Source: Micromonospora_J zhanjiangensis (GTDB taxonomy: Bacteria; Actinomycetota; Actinomycetes; Mycobacteriales; Micromonosporaceae). From it: a stretch of DNA of 64,000 nucleotides. The stretch's first letter is position 1, and the number at the start of each line of letters is the position of its first letter. Location: positions 186,001-250,000 of the forward strand of contig NZ_JBHSBN010000008.1 in the NCBI RefSeq assembly GCF_042650605.1. The letters are read 5' to 3'. Shown one piece after another: positions 46,701-58,700 of this stretch. The position numbers were made by a program, and so were the translations under genes. Below the pieces are notes generated by a model, which saw only the letters and a program-made list of their open reading frames with translations, had not been told where the DNA came from and ran no database searches.

Positions 46701-49700
46701 TCCCACCCGGGACCGGGAAGGTGCCCGCGACCAGGACCGCACGCCCACCCAGGACCGCACGCCTGTCCGGGACCGCGATGCCGGTCCGGAACCCGGGCAC
46801 GACGGCACCCGGCACGACGACGGCGCACGCCGGCACGACGGGACGCCGGAGCGGGATCACGACGGGGCACCGGAGCGGGACCGTGACGGCGCGCCCGAGC
46901 GGGACCGTGACCTGGCGTCGACCGCGGAACACGAGCGGGCACCGGGCAACGCCGGGCCGGAGCACACCCGGACGCCGGACGTCGAGCCGGAACTCGTGCC
47001 GGCCGACAACCTCGGCCCGGCGTACCCGTCGGTGCAGGGGCGGACCGGTGCGGATCTGCCGCGGCAGGTGCACGAGCTGGTCGACCAGGCCAAGGCGCGG
47101 CTGTCGGAGCGCTATCCCGCGGACGCGATCGCGGCCCGGCTGCGCGAACTCGACCACATCGCCGACCTGGCCGACCGGTTGCAACACTCGGCGGACCGGG
47201 CCCGGCACGGCGGTGACCTGCGCGACGTGGTCCAACGGGTACGCGACCTGAGCCGCGAGATCAACGGTTACGCGGACCGGCACCGCGACTGGCAGAACTT
47301 CGACGAACGAGGTCGGGTCACCGACCCCGGCTGGCGCGACCTGCACGGCGTCGATCCGCTCAACTCGGTCGAACTGGCCAACCGGATCATGGGCATCGAC
47401 CCGGAGACGCACCAATTCCACGCGCTCGACCGGGCGATGGCCATCGCCAAGATCGGTGACGTGATGGGCCCCGAGTTCGAGGCCCACGCGATGAAGACGC
47501 TCGACCGGACCATTCCGCTGGACCTGGAACACGCCAGGGCCCGGCTCTCACCGGAGGAATTCAATCGTCTCCGGGAGCAGATCGAAAGACGACCAGCCGC
47601 GTTCCATGACGCGGAGGCAGATCTCACCTTTATCAATGCCGAAGGCGTCGCCCGTCACCCGCTGACTGGAGCAGAGGGGTCGTACCCCCGGCCGATCTCG
47701 GCCGTCGCGGCGACCGTGGTGCACGAGAGCGTGCACGCGTTGCAGCCGAGCTGGTCGCTGCTGCGGGACGAGATCAGGACCGATGTGCCGCCGGAGCACC
47801 AGAGCGAGGTCGCGTTCCGGATCAGGTTCGAGCGGGAGTTCCAGGGCTTCGCCGCGCAACAGCAGTTCCTGCGCGGTCTCACCGGCGGCCGCTCGCCGGA
47901 CCTCGCCGGTGACCCGCGAATCCCGGGCACCGACCGGTATCGCGAACTGGCCGACATGAGCCCGGCCCAACTGCGAAACCGAGTGGTGACCGCGTACGGC
48001 ATCCCACCACAGTTCGCTCCGCACGACATCGCCTCCGAGCATCCTGAACTCAACCCCACGTCCGTCACGGAACAGGCCCGGTCGGCGATCCAGGAGGGCA
48101 CCCACCCGGACCCGACCCAACGGCTGCGCGGCGGGGTCATCGGCCCGATCACCCGGCACCTGGCCGAGACGCACGGCATCGACCTCGGCGAGATCCGCCG
48201 ACAGCACACCGCGCAGGTCTTCCCGGACCTGCCCGAGCACCGGTCGCCGAACACCCCGGAACACCCGCCGCCGACACCGGACGAGCCGACCGGGCATCGC
48301 GACGACCCCGAAGCCGAGCGTCCGCTGTTCAACCGCGACGAACCGGCACACCGGACCGACAGCGAGAACGGTCCCGCGCCGGTCCGCGACAACGCCCCCA
48401 CCCGCGACCATGACGGCGCCACTACCCATGACGCCGCTGCCCGGGACGGCGCGCCGGAACGGGACCGCGACGACAGCGGCCACCACGACGGTGCCCGGGA
48501 CCACGACGGTGCCCGGGACCACGACGGTGCCCGGGACCACGACGGTGTCCGGGACCACGACGGTGCCCGCGAGCGGGACCTGGTGCCGGCCGGGGCGCCC
48601 GAGCCTGGGTCCCCGCACCGGCCGGATCCCGGCCACCCCGGTCACGGGCCCGAGCCCGGCGCGCGCCACGACCCACCCGGCGAAGGGACCCGGGCCAAGC
48701 TCTTCGACCGCATCCGGGACCGGCTGAGCAACCTCTTCGACGGCGGGCGGGCCGACGCCCAGCGCGACCTGGCGGAGCAGCACGAGCGCACCCGCCACGA
48801 GGCGCAGGTGCGCGAGGCGCAGCGGCAGTTCGTGCGGGACGTCGAGGGACGCCCCGAGGTGCGGCAGGCGCGGCACGAGGCACATCAGGCGTCCCTCGAC
48901 GAGCAACGGGCGCGGGCCGACGCCGCAGCCGAGCACGCCCGGGCGGCCACCGCCCGGGCCGAGGCGGCGAAGGCGCGGGCCGACGCGCAGCTCGAGCGGG
49001 CGCGGGCGGAACACATGGGCCCGTGGGAGGAGTCGACCCGGCGGCACGCGGACCAGGTCGACGCCTACGCGAAGCAGCGGGCCGACGAGGCGCAGCGCGC
49101 CGAGCAACGGGCACAGGCGAGCGAGCAGCGGGCGGCCGACGCGCGCACCCGGCTCCAGGAGGCGAACGCCCGCGCCGACCGGATCACGGCGGAGGCGCGC
49201 GGCAATCAGGACGCGGCCTGGCGGTGGGCGAACGTCGACGCCGAGCGGGGCTTCGACCGGGTGGGCGTATCCGAGGGCGGCGGGGTGGTTCGCGAGGGCC
49301 CCCGCGTCTCCGCGTTGACCGGACGCGACGTACCGCCGCCCGTCTGGGCCAACCGCCCGTACGGGCAGGTCGGCGGGCTCCGCCATCCGCTGCACGTGGA
49401 CCAGGCCCGGTTGGAGCGGGCGCTCGCCGACGGGCACGGTGGCTACCCGCGTACGCCGGATCCGAAGGGCCCGTGGCTGCGGTTGCTGAACGCGTTCGGC
49501 ATCGACGGCGACCCGACGCGTACCCAGAACTGCCTGGACACGGTCGCCGCGCTCTACGACACCTACGTGCACGGGCGTCCCACGGTCGCCGCGCCGCGCA
49601 CCTTCGACGGCTACCACGCCAGCAACCCGCGTATGCCGCTCGGCGGCGAGGCCGGTGGCCCCGGGCGGATGGAGCGCCTCACCGGCGGCCGCTACCAGTC

Positions 49701-52700
49701 GCTGCTGGCGGACGTCTCCAACCAGCATCCGGCGCAGGCGGCGCCGAAGGTGGGTGACGCCTTCCAGCAGCTGCACCGGCAACTGCTCGCCGGCGGGCAC
49801 GGCTCGTTCGCCTCGATCATCACGGCCTGGCGGGGCGGTGGGTCGCACGCGTGGGCGGCGGTCAACCACGACGGTGTCGTCCACTTCATCGACCCGCAGG
49901 GCGGCCGTGTCGTGGTCGCCGTTCCCGACCACCTCGGCAACCTGCGTTACGTTGACCCGCACAGCGGCCAGGACGTCGGCCATCCCGTCCATGACCAGGG
50001 CGTCATCACCACGATGGACGCGCTGGTGGTCGACCGGAACGGCCACCCGATGCCGTTCGCGGACCGGCCACCCGGCACCTGGAACACGGAGCCCCTGCCG
50101 CCCGAGTACCTGCACCGGCAGCCGCCGCACATCCAGGCGACCGAGGCGACGAACGCCACCCGCTCCGCACTGGACACCGAACGGAACGCGGCCCGGCACC
50201 ACACCGACCAGGCCAACCAGGCCCGGCAGGCGGAGCAGCAACACGCCGCCGACCTGGCCACGGCGCGGCAACAGGCGCAGGACGCCGGTCAGCGGGCCGG
50301 CGTACACGAAAATCAGCGGGACGCGGCCTGGAGCGCCGCCCACCAGCGCGACCAGGTCGCCGCCCAGCACGAGGCGGCCGCGCGGCACCACGCCGAGCGC
50401 GAACACACGGGTACGCCGCCGGAGCGGCAGCAGGCACACCAGCTCGCCGAGCAGCACCGTGCCGGCGCGGAGCAGGCCCGCCACGAGGCACAGCGGCTGC
50501 GCGACGCGGCGCACCAGCAGGAGGGCCTGCGCCGGCAGGCCGAGTTCGACCAGCAGCGGGCGGGCGAACGGGCCAGCAACGCCGAGAACCAGTGGCGCGA
50601 CGCCGCCCGCGTCGCCGAGTGGGCCGAGCACACCGCCGGGCTGCACGAGCAGCGGGCGGCACAGGCGGAGGCGCGCCTGGCGCAGCAGACGGACCAGGCG
50701 GCGACCGCCCATCACCAGCGGGCCGCCCAGCACCGGGCCGAGACAGCCCAGCACGCGCAGGACGCGGCGCACCGGGCCCCGAACGACCCGGTCCGGCCGC
50801 TCGCGCAGCAGCGGGCCCAACACCACCAGCGCCTCGCCGACGTCGCGCAGCACGCGGGCGACCACTACCGGGCGGCGCACCAGCGCGGCCTGTCGGCCGA
50901 CCACCACGAGCGGCTGGCGCGCGACCACACCCAGCGGGCCGAGCGGCACCGGCAACAGTCGGCGGCCCACGACCGGGCGGCGCACGAGCACGAGCAGCGC
51001 CGGGCCGAGGCCGAGGAGCGGGCCCGCGCACTCGACGCGGAAGCGGTCGAGCTGCGCCGCGCGGCCGGCGAACTCGCCGCCCGCGAACACCCCGCCGACC
51101 GGCAGCAGGCGGAGGAGCACCTGCGCCGGGCCGAGGCGCACGAGCGGGCGGCCGGGCAGCACCGGGACGAGGCGACCCAGCACGCCGCGGCCCGGGACCA
51201 GGCACGGGCGGACGCGGCGTACGACGGCCAGGTGGCGCAGGCCGCCGACGCGGCCGCGACGGCCGAACGCCACGCCGCCGCGACCGACCGGACCGCCGAG
51301 CAACAGCACCACGCCGCCGCGGCGGAGGCGCATCAGAACCTGCGCGGCTGGCAGAACGTCGATCCCGGCAGCCCGGAAACGCCCCGTACGGGCGAGTTCC
51401 GGCCGGACGACCTGCCGGATCACCTGCGTAGCCGGTACGACGCCCTGCACGACCCCCACGCGCGGGAGCAGTTCGCGCGGATGCACTCCCAGATCGGCAA
51501 TGAGCAGCACCTGGCCGCCGCGCTCGACGGTATGGAGAAGAAGGCCCATGCCCAGGGCAGCACGCTGGAGGAGGCGCTCGCCGACCGGCACGAGCAGGCA
51601 CAGGCGAAACACGCAGCCCGCCAGGAGGAGACGCCACCGCCCCCGGACGTGATCCGTGAGATCGACGCACAGCTCAACGCCATCAGCGACGTACGCGCCT
51701 GGATCGACGCGTACGCCGAACGTCATCCCGAGGTCCGGGGGATCGATAGCTGGCGGCAGGACCTCAACGATGAGGTGCGGCCGCTCCAGAAGGAGCGACT
51801 CGGGCAGGGCAGACCGTCGGTCCAACTCGCTCGGGACCACGGCAACACGGTGCAGGGCGTCGAGGGTGAGGTGGAACTCGCCGAGCGGACGGCCGATGTT
51901 CAGGAGGTGGGCCGGAAGGTCTCTCTGACCGGTCCGGACGGCAAGTTGTACGAGAGTGACGTCGACGTTGTCGCCGATGGCGGTCGTAAATGGCTGGACG
52001 CCAAGAACTACAACCAGTTCGGCATGGGCAGCAGGACGTTCGAAAAGCTGTCGGACCAGCTCAGAAGGCAGCTGATCATCGCCGCGCTCGGCGGAGAGTT
52101 CCACGTGGACGGCCACCCGCCGCAGCTGGAGTGGCACTTCACCCGCGGGGTGGACGCGCAGGTGGCGGCCGCGCTGGAAGGGACGCGCGCCAGGCACCCT
52201 GTGACAGGCGTCGAACTGCCCCACCACGTCAAGATCGTTGGCGAGCGGCTCGGGCCGCCGGGAGAGGGCGCCAGGACCGCGGACCCGGCCGCCCCCGGCG
52301 CGCCGGAACACTCCGGTGGCGCCCCCGGCACGCCGGAACCACCCGGCGGCGCGCCCGGCGTGCCGCATCAGACGGGACCCGCCGAGGCGCCCACCCACCC
52401 CGGGGCCCACCCGGGTTCGCCCACCGGCGTCCCCGGCCCCACCCACCCGGCGAGCCCTCAGCACGGCATGGGGTTCCTGCCCGACGGCCGTCCGCCGCAC
52501 GTCGGCGACGTCAGCCGGCCGGAGTTGCTCTGGTCGGCCGGCCAGGTGGCCCGGACCGACTTCGGCAACGACGGCATCGTCGGCGTACGCCCCGAAGGCG
52601 GCCTGGTCCGGGTGGACACCGCCGACGGCCGTACGACCTGGTTCCGGCCCGAGGTGGGTCACGGCATGCACAACGTCGCGGAGACGACGATGCGCGCCGG

Positions 52701-55700
52701 TACGCCCCAGGATCCGCACGTCAGCGTGGTCAACCACCGGGTGGCCGGCGAGCACCTGACCCGGGCCTGGGTGCGTGAGATCACCGAGACGGTGCACCAG
52801 CAGCGCGCCGAGGCGCACCGGCCCGAATCGCAGGGGCTGATCCGCCGGGCGATGCACAGGCTGGCCGCACTGTTCGGCCACCAGGACGCGCCGACGCACC
52901 AGGTCGACCCGCACCAGCGGGCCCTGATGAACGACCGGAACGTCCTGCTCCGGCAGATCAGCATGGCGACCACGCCGGAGCACCGGGCCGCGCTGGTCCG
53001 CGATCTCGCCGGCGTCGACCACGAGCTCGCCGGGCTGGGCCGATCCGCGCACCCGTTCGCCGGTGCCGGCACGCCGACGCACGGTGCTCCGCCGTGGGCC
53101 GCCGTCGTCAACAGCGGTCCGGTGCGCCAGACCCCGACGTACCACGGTCAGCCGTCGGTGCATCAGGGCCCGTGGGCCCATCAGGCTCCGCCGGTGCATC
53201 AGGTGCCGCCGGCTCCGCACCAGGCGCCGGCTCCGCCGCATCAGGGGCACCCGGCTCCGCACCAGGCGCCGCCGCACGAGGTGCCACGCCCCGAGCATCA
53301 CGCACCGCCGCCGCGGCCCGCGCCACGGGACGTACCGGTGGATCCGGGGCCGCGGGCGCACCAGGCGCCGCCGATCCACCTGAACCCGCCGCCGATGCAC
53401 CACGACGCGGCGAACGGGACGCCGGCACCGCGGCACGCCGAGCCGAGTCTGCACCCGGATGGCCACACCGACCTTTCGCGCGCCGACGGGCAGGCGCCGA
53501 CGGACTCGGCGCCGTGGTCCGGAGCCGACCACCCGCCGTCGGCGACCGACCTGATCCCACGTACGGATGCCGAGGCCAGCGCCTGGGACGGCGCGATCCG
53601 GACGGCGTTGGCCGACCGGGTCGGCGGTTTCGAGCACGGCGGCATGCGCAGCCGGATCGATTTGCTCGACGACCGGCAGGTCACCGTCTACCGTGACGCC
53701 GTCGTGATGCGTCCTGACGTGGTCCATCCGGAACACGGCCTGGTCGGCAATGTGGTCATCGAGCTGCGCCGCACCGTGGACGGCGAGGTCGTTGCCCGGT
53801 ACGTCACCTTCCACATGTCCGACCGGCTGCAGGGGCACGGCTTCATCGGCGCCTTCACCCGCGACCTGGAGGGCTGGTTCGCCGATTCCGGGGTGGCGCG
53901 GATCGAGGTGCGGGCGGCCTCCACCGTCGGCGGTTACGCCTGGGCCCGGGCCGGGTTCGACTGGGCGCCCGGTCAGTCGCACCGCGCCGAGCAGGTGCTC
54001 GATCGCCTGCGGAACGAACTCGACCGACTGGACGACGACATCGCGCTGGTGCACCGCTGGCAGGCCGGTGACCCGAGCGTCGACATCCAGGGACTCCGGG
54101 AGCGGCACGGCGTCGACGATCCGGCGGACCTGCGTGACCAACTGGCCCGGCAGCGGGACGGCGCGCAGGACATCCTCGACCGGGCGGCCCGGCACAGCTT
54201 CGGCAGCGACGGCTACCCGACCCCGGCCGAGATCAGCCGGGCGGGCTGGACCGGGCAGCGGGGCCCGGAATCCTCCTGGATCGGCAAGCGGGCCATGCTC
54301 GGTTCGCTGTGGGAGGGCGTCAAGACGCCCCAGCACGTCACCCCGGCGCACGACGGGACCGACGGCGGGCGGGAGGCGCGAGGCACCGGCGGTGGCCAAG
54401 CTCATCGACTTCCGGAAAGTCCGGGAGAACGGCCAGGAGATGGAGTACATCTTCGGCTACCCGACGATGGACCGGCACCTGGTGTGCGCGGCCTGACCGA
54501 TCCGCCCGACCACCGGGCCACCATCGCCGCCGCGGTCGCCGAGGCGGCCGGCGAGGGCGGCGGGACCCGCGTCGACGAGACCCGACCCGCCGACGGGCGC
54601 AGCCGCATCGAACGCATCCTGAGCGGCGAACTGGTCGAGGCGAGTCCGGCCCACGCACCGGAGCGGCACGCCGCCGCGCCGTCCGGCCCGCTGCGGCACA
54701 CCGTCGAACTGCCGCACGACCGGTACGCCGACGGCCTCCGGCGTACCGTCGACGACCTGATCGCGCGGGGCTACGAGCCGATCCGGTCGGAGAACCTGTG
54801 GACCGACGGCCGCTCTGGCGGCGTGGTCACCCACTGGCGTGACCCCGGCACCGGTCAGCACTTCCAGGTCCGGATCGACACCCCGGAGAGTCGGGCGGCA
54901 CACCAGGCCGCCCTGGACCGGTTGGCGGCGCGTGGCGTCGACGTCAGCGCCGAGCACCAGCGCGACCTGCTCGCCCGGGAACAGGCCGCCCGCGCGGCGG
55001 TGCGGGTGCCGGAGGGCCTCGACGACGTACGACTGCCGCACCGCACCTCGATCGCGGAAGCCCTGGCCGGGGTCGTGCCAGGCGACCACGCCACGCCCGG
55101 GCAGCACCCCGGCGGCAGTTCGCACCGGGACACCGCTCCCACCCATCGTGACGACGCCCCGGAGGCCGGACGCCCGGACGACCGGCAGGCGTCGGACGAC
55201 GGACCGGGCCGCTGGGACAACCGACCCGACCACCACCAGTTGCCGCTGGTGCGGGGCGAGGAGGCGCTCCAGGCGCTGCGGGACTTCGTCCGGGACACCC
55301 GTTCCGGCCTGGAACTCACCGGCGACCCGGAGATGCGCCGCTACGCCGAGGCGCTGCGCGCCGAACCCGGCGTAGTCAAGATCGCACTGCACGGCCTGGA
55401 GAACGGTCAGGTGGTGGTCGGCGGGCACCGGATGAGCGGCGCCGACCTCGCCCGTGGCCTGGCCGAGCTGCACCGGACCGGTCGCATCGACCTCGGCACC
55501 GGCCGGATCAAGCTGGTCTCCTGCCATTCCGGGGCGGGACACCATCCGGTGGCCGCCGCGCTGGCCCGGCAGTTGGGCCGTGAGGTTACCGGCGCCACCG
55601 ACAAGGTGTGGACGTACCTGGACGGCACCGAGATCGTGTCCAGCCCGGACGCCCGCGACGGGCGGGTGCCCACCGAACCGGCGGACGGCCGGTGGCGCAC

Positions 55701-58700
55701 CTTCGGACCGGACGGACGGGAGATCGATGCCGGCCCGGCGAACCAGGGCACGGTCAACCCGGCGACGACCGCCCAGCCGTCGGCCGGTGGCGGCACCCGG
55801 GCCGGTCCGCTGACCCATGTGGGCAGCGACGGTCGCAACCACGCCGTCGGGGACGGCTGGCGGAGCCACCGGGACCCCGACGGCCACCTCCACCGGCCCG
55901 GGGACCGGGAGGGCAGCTACCGGGACGGCACCGACCACCGGGACTACCACCGGTACGGCGACCGGCCGGGCACGTACCGGACCGAACGCACCTTCCAGTT
56001 GCGCGACAGCGTGACCGGTGAGCGGGTGAACGACCCGTCGACGGACCCGTCGCGCACCGTCGACCACCACGCCGTCGTCGACCCACCCGAGACCCATCAG
56101 TCGCACCGGCAGCCGGACGAGGTGGTCCAGGCCCAGCGGGACCTGGACGCGGCGCGGCAGGCGCTGCAGCAGCACCGGGACGGGACGCTGCGGCCGATGA
56201 TGGACGAACTCGGCGTGCGGAACCTCAGCGAGTTGTCGAGCAGGCGACTGAGCGGGACCATCCAGCGGCTCGAGGCGGCAAGCGCCGACCCGGCGCACCA
56301 GCGCGCCGTACGGAGTCTGCAGGACGCGGCGTTGCGGCACGCCGACCTCGTCGGCGACGTCAGGAAGGCGGCCGGCGAGGTTCCTCGGGCCGCGGCCCGG
56401 CACGTGCTGGCGGACCGGTTCGACATCCACCCGGACGACGTGCTGACCGGCCGCCCCGGTGAGGGCGGCCGCGCCGGCGGCGAGTTCGCCGTCGCCGGGT
56501 TCGACCGGAACAACCACCGGCTGGTGGTGCTGGAGACCGGTGACCTCACCGGCAGCACACACCGGTTGCAGGACGGCACGCTCACCGAGCGGGGCACCCC
56601 GGAGTACGTCCGGGACGTGCTGCAGACCAGCTCACGGCTGCACGAGCACCTGCAACGGCATCCGGAACTGCTCGACGAGTTGCACCGGGCGCTGCGCCGG
56701 GGCGACCTCACCGTCGAGATGCACCGGGTGCGGGTCGACGTCGACGGCAACCACCACGTCTCCGTCACCACCGAACGCGCCCGGCTCGACGGGCTGGACC
56801 TGCGGGGCGTGGCGGACCGGCTGCCGCCGGCGTCGAGTGCCATGGACGCCCGGCTGGGCGAGCGGCTGCACCACGCCGCGCAGCGGATCGCGCACGTCTT
56901 CGAACCGGGTGGCCCCCGGCACGGCATCGACCGGGTGTCGGTCGTGGACGCGCACACCCTCGACGTCCAGCCGAGCCGGGGCCGGCCGTACCGGATCGAG
57001 TTGGCGCTCGGCGCCGCCGACGGCGCGCCGTTCACCGTACGGCTGGGTGAGGGCGGGGTGCACCGCGTCGAGTTCTCCGCCGACCACGCCGACGGGTTGA
57101 GCCGGGCCGAACTGGACCGGTTGGTGACCCGCGCGATCGGGCACACCGGCGGCGAGGTGGCGGCCGGTCGTGGCGGTCGCCTCGGCCGGTTCGTCGGCCT
57201 GCACGGTGGCCGGCTGAACGGCCACGACGCGCTGGTGAACGACCCGACGCCGGGGCGGTCCGCCCGCCGGCCCAGCCACGGCGATCTGGTCCGGCTCGCC
57301 GAGTTCGACGCGCTGGCCCGGCTGCACGAGCACCTGACCGGTCCGGAGCGGGCCGCGGTCGAGGCGGAACTCGGCCGGTTCATCGAGCGGCACGGCCTGC
57401 GGGAAGGCATGCCGGGGGCGGACGTGCGGAACGTCATGGCGCGCCGGCATCTGTCCGACACGGCGGCCGGGCTGCTCGACGACCTGCGGGACTGGCGTCG
57501 GGATTCGGACCCCGTGGTCGCCGGCACCCGCAAACTGCTGGTCGACCGGCATCACGACGGCGCCCGGATCACTCCGGTGCGGGTGCGCGACCAGCAGCAC
57601 TTCCGGGTCGAACCGAACAACTGGGTCGGCGAGGGGCGAGCCTCGTTCACGTACGAGTTGCGGTCCGGGGACGTGCCCGGCGGGGTCGCCCGGTTCGAGG
57701 CCGGGGGGCTGCAGCAGCACTTCGTCCTGGTGGTCGACCGCGCCCAGTTCGCCGCGCACCATCCTGACGGTCCGGTCGACCCGTTCCTCGGGCGCCGGTT
57801 CCGCGTCGCGCTGCACCAGGTCATCACCGACCACATCCGGCAGGAACACGACCGCGCACCCGACGTACCGGCCCGGTTGAGGGACCGGGTCTGGACCAAC
57901 GCGCCGTCGGTGGCGGGCGCGGTCACCACGACCGCCGTCGCGGCGCTGTCCGGCAACCCCCGGCTCGCCATCGGCGGCGTCGCCCGGACGGTCGCCGACG
58001 TCGCCACCAACCTGCACTCCGGTCGCCGCCTCGAACTGGAGGCGCTGGAACGCGGCCACGACCGGACGCTGGCGATGATGCCCGACCGGTCCGCCGTGGA
58101 GGGCGGGCGGCTGCAGTCGGACATCGAGCACAGCTACCGGGTCGCCGCCGACTTCGCCGAGGGTGCGCTCGGCGACCGGTCGTTGATGGACCGCACCGTC
58201 ACGCCCGACCCGGAACGCACCGCGGGCACCAACCCGATTCCCGAGTCGGAGGCCAACGCCCTGCGCGGCGAGGTGAAGCAGCGGATCGACCGGATCATCC
58301 AGCGGCTCGGCACCGAACCCATCGACCACCTGCGGCGGTTGACGGAGCTCCCCGGTGACCGGTACCGGTTGGTGGTCGGGCGGGGCGTCAAGCCGGTGCT
58401 GCACGTCGAGGTCGGGCACACCCCCGACCCGTCGAAGATCGAGGTGCGCTACACCGAAGGGCAGATCACCCTGCGGGTGCCGCCGGAACTGGGGCATCCG
58501 GGGGCGGACCTGCACACGGCCGTACGGGACGCGCTCGCCGCCGTCGCCGAGCGGCAGCACATGATCAACCTTGACCGTTCACTGGTTGTTCGGTTCGAGA
58601 AGTCGATGCTGGCTCAAGGGCTGTCGGCGCTGCCCCTCTTCCTGGCGGGGGAGAACCTCGTCGCCCGGCTGGGAACGGTGATCACCTCGTCGGGCGCTGC

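Noticed and set aside
48484..48573. Regularly spaced repeats that could be taken for a CRISPR array
   Set aside because: The units are 18 bp, contiguous without spacers, and keep the protein frame, so they are coding tandem repeats. The same applies to the repeats at 4229, 38128, 45097 and 60646.
47548..54450. A 2300-codon open frame on the minus strand, and another of 1278 codons at 43696-47532
   Set aside because: They lie wholly antisense to the giant gene, have no recognisable motifs or ribosome sites, and are expected when a plus-strand gene has G/C at nearly every third position. The plus frame carries coherent motifs throughout.
54379..54497. Simple sequencing frameshift as the explanation for the frame change in the giant gene
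   Set aside because: Two separate errors in a short distance would be needed, and the alternative frame has its own ribosome site, start and stop. A short assembly artefact is still possible and is listed as a check.
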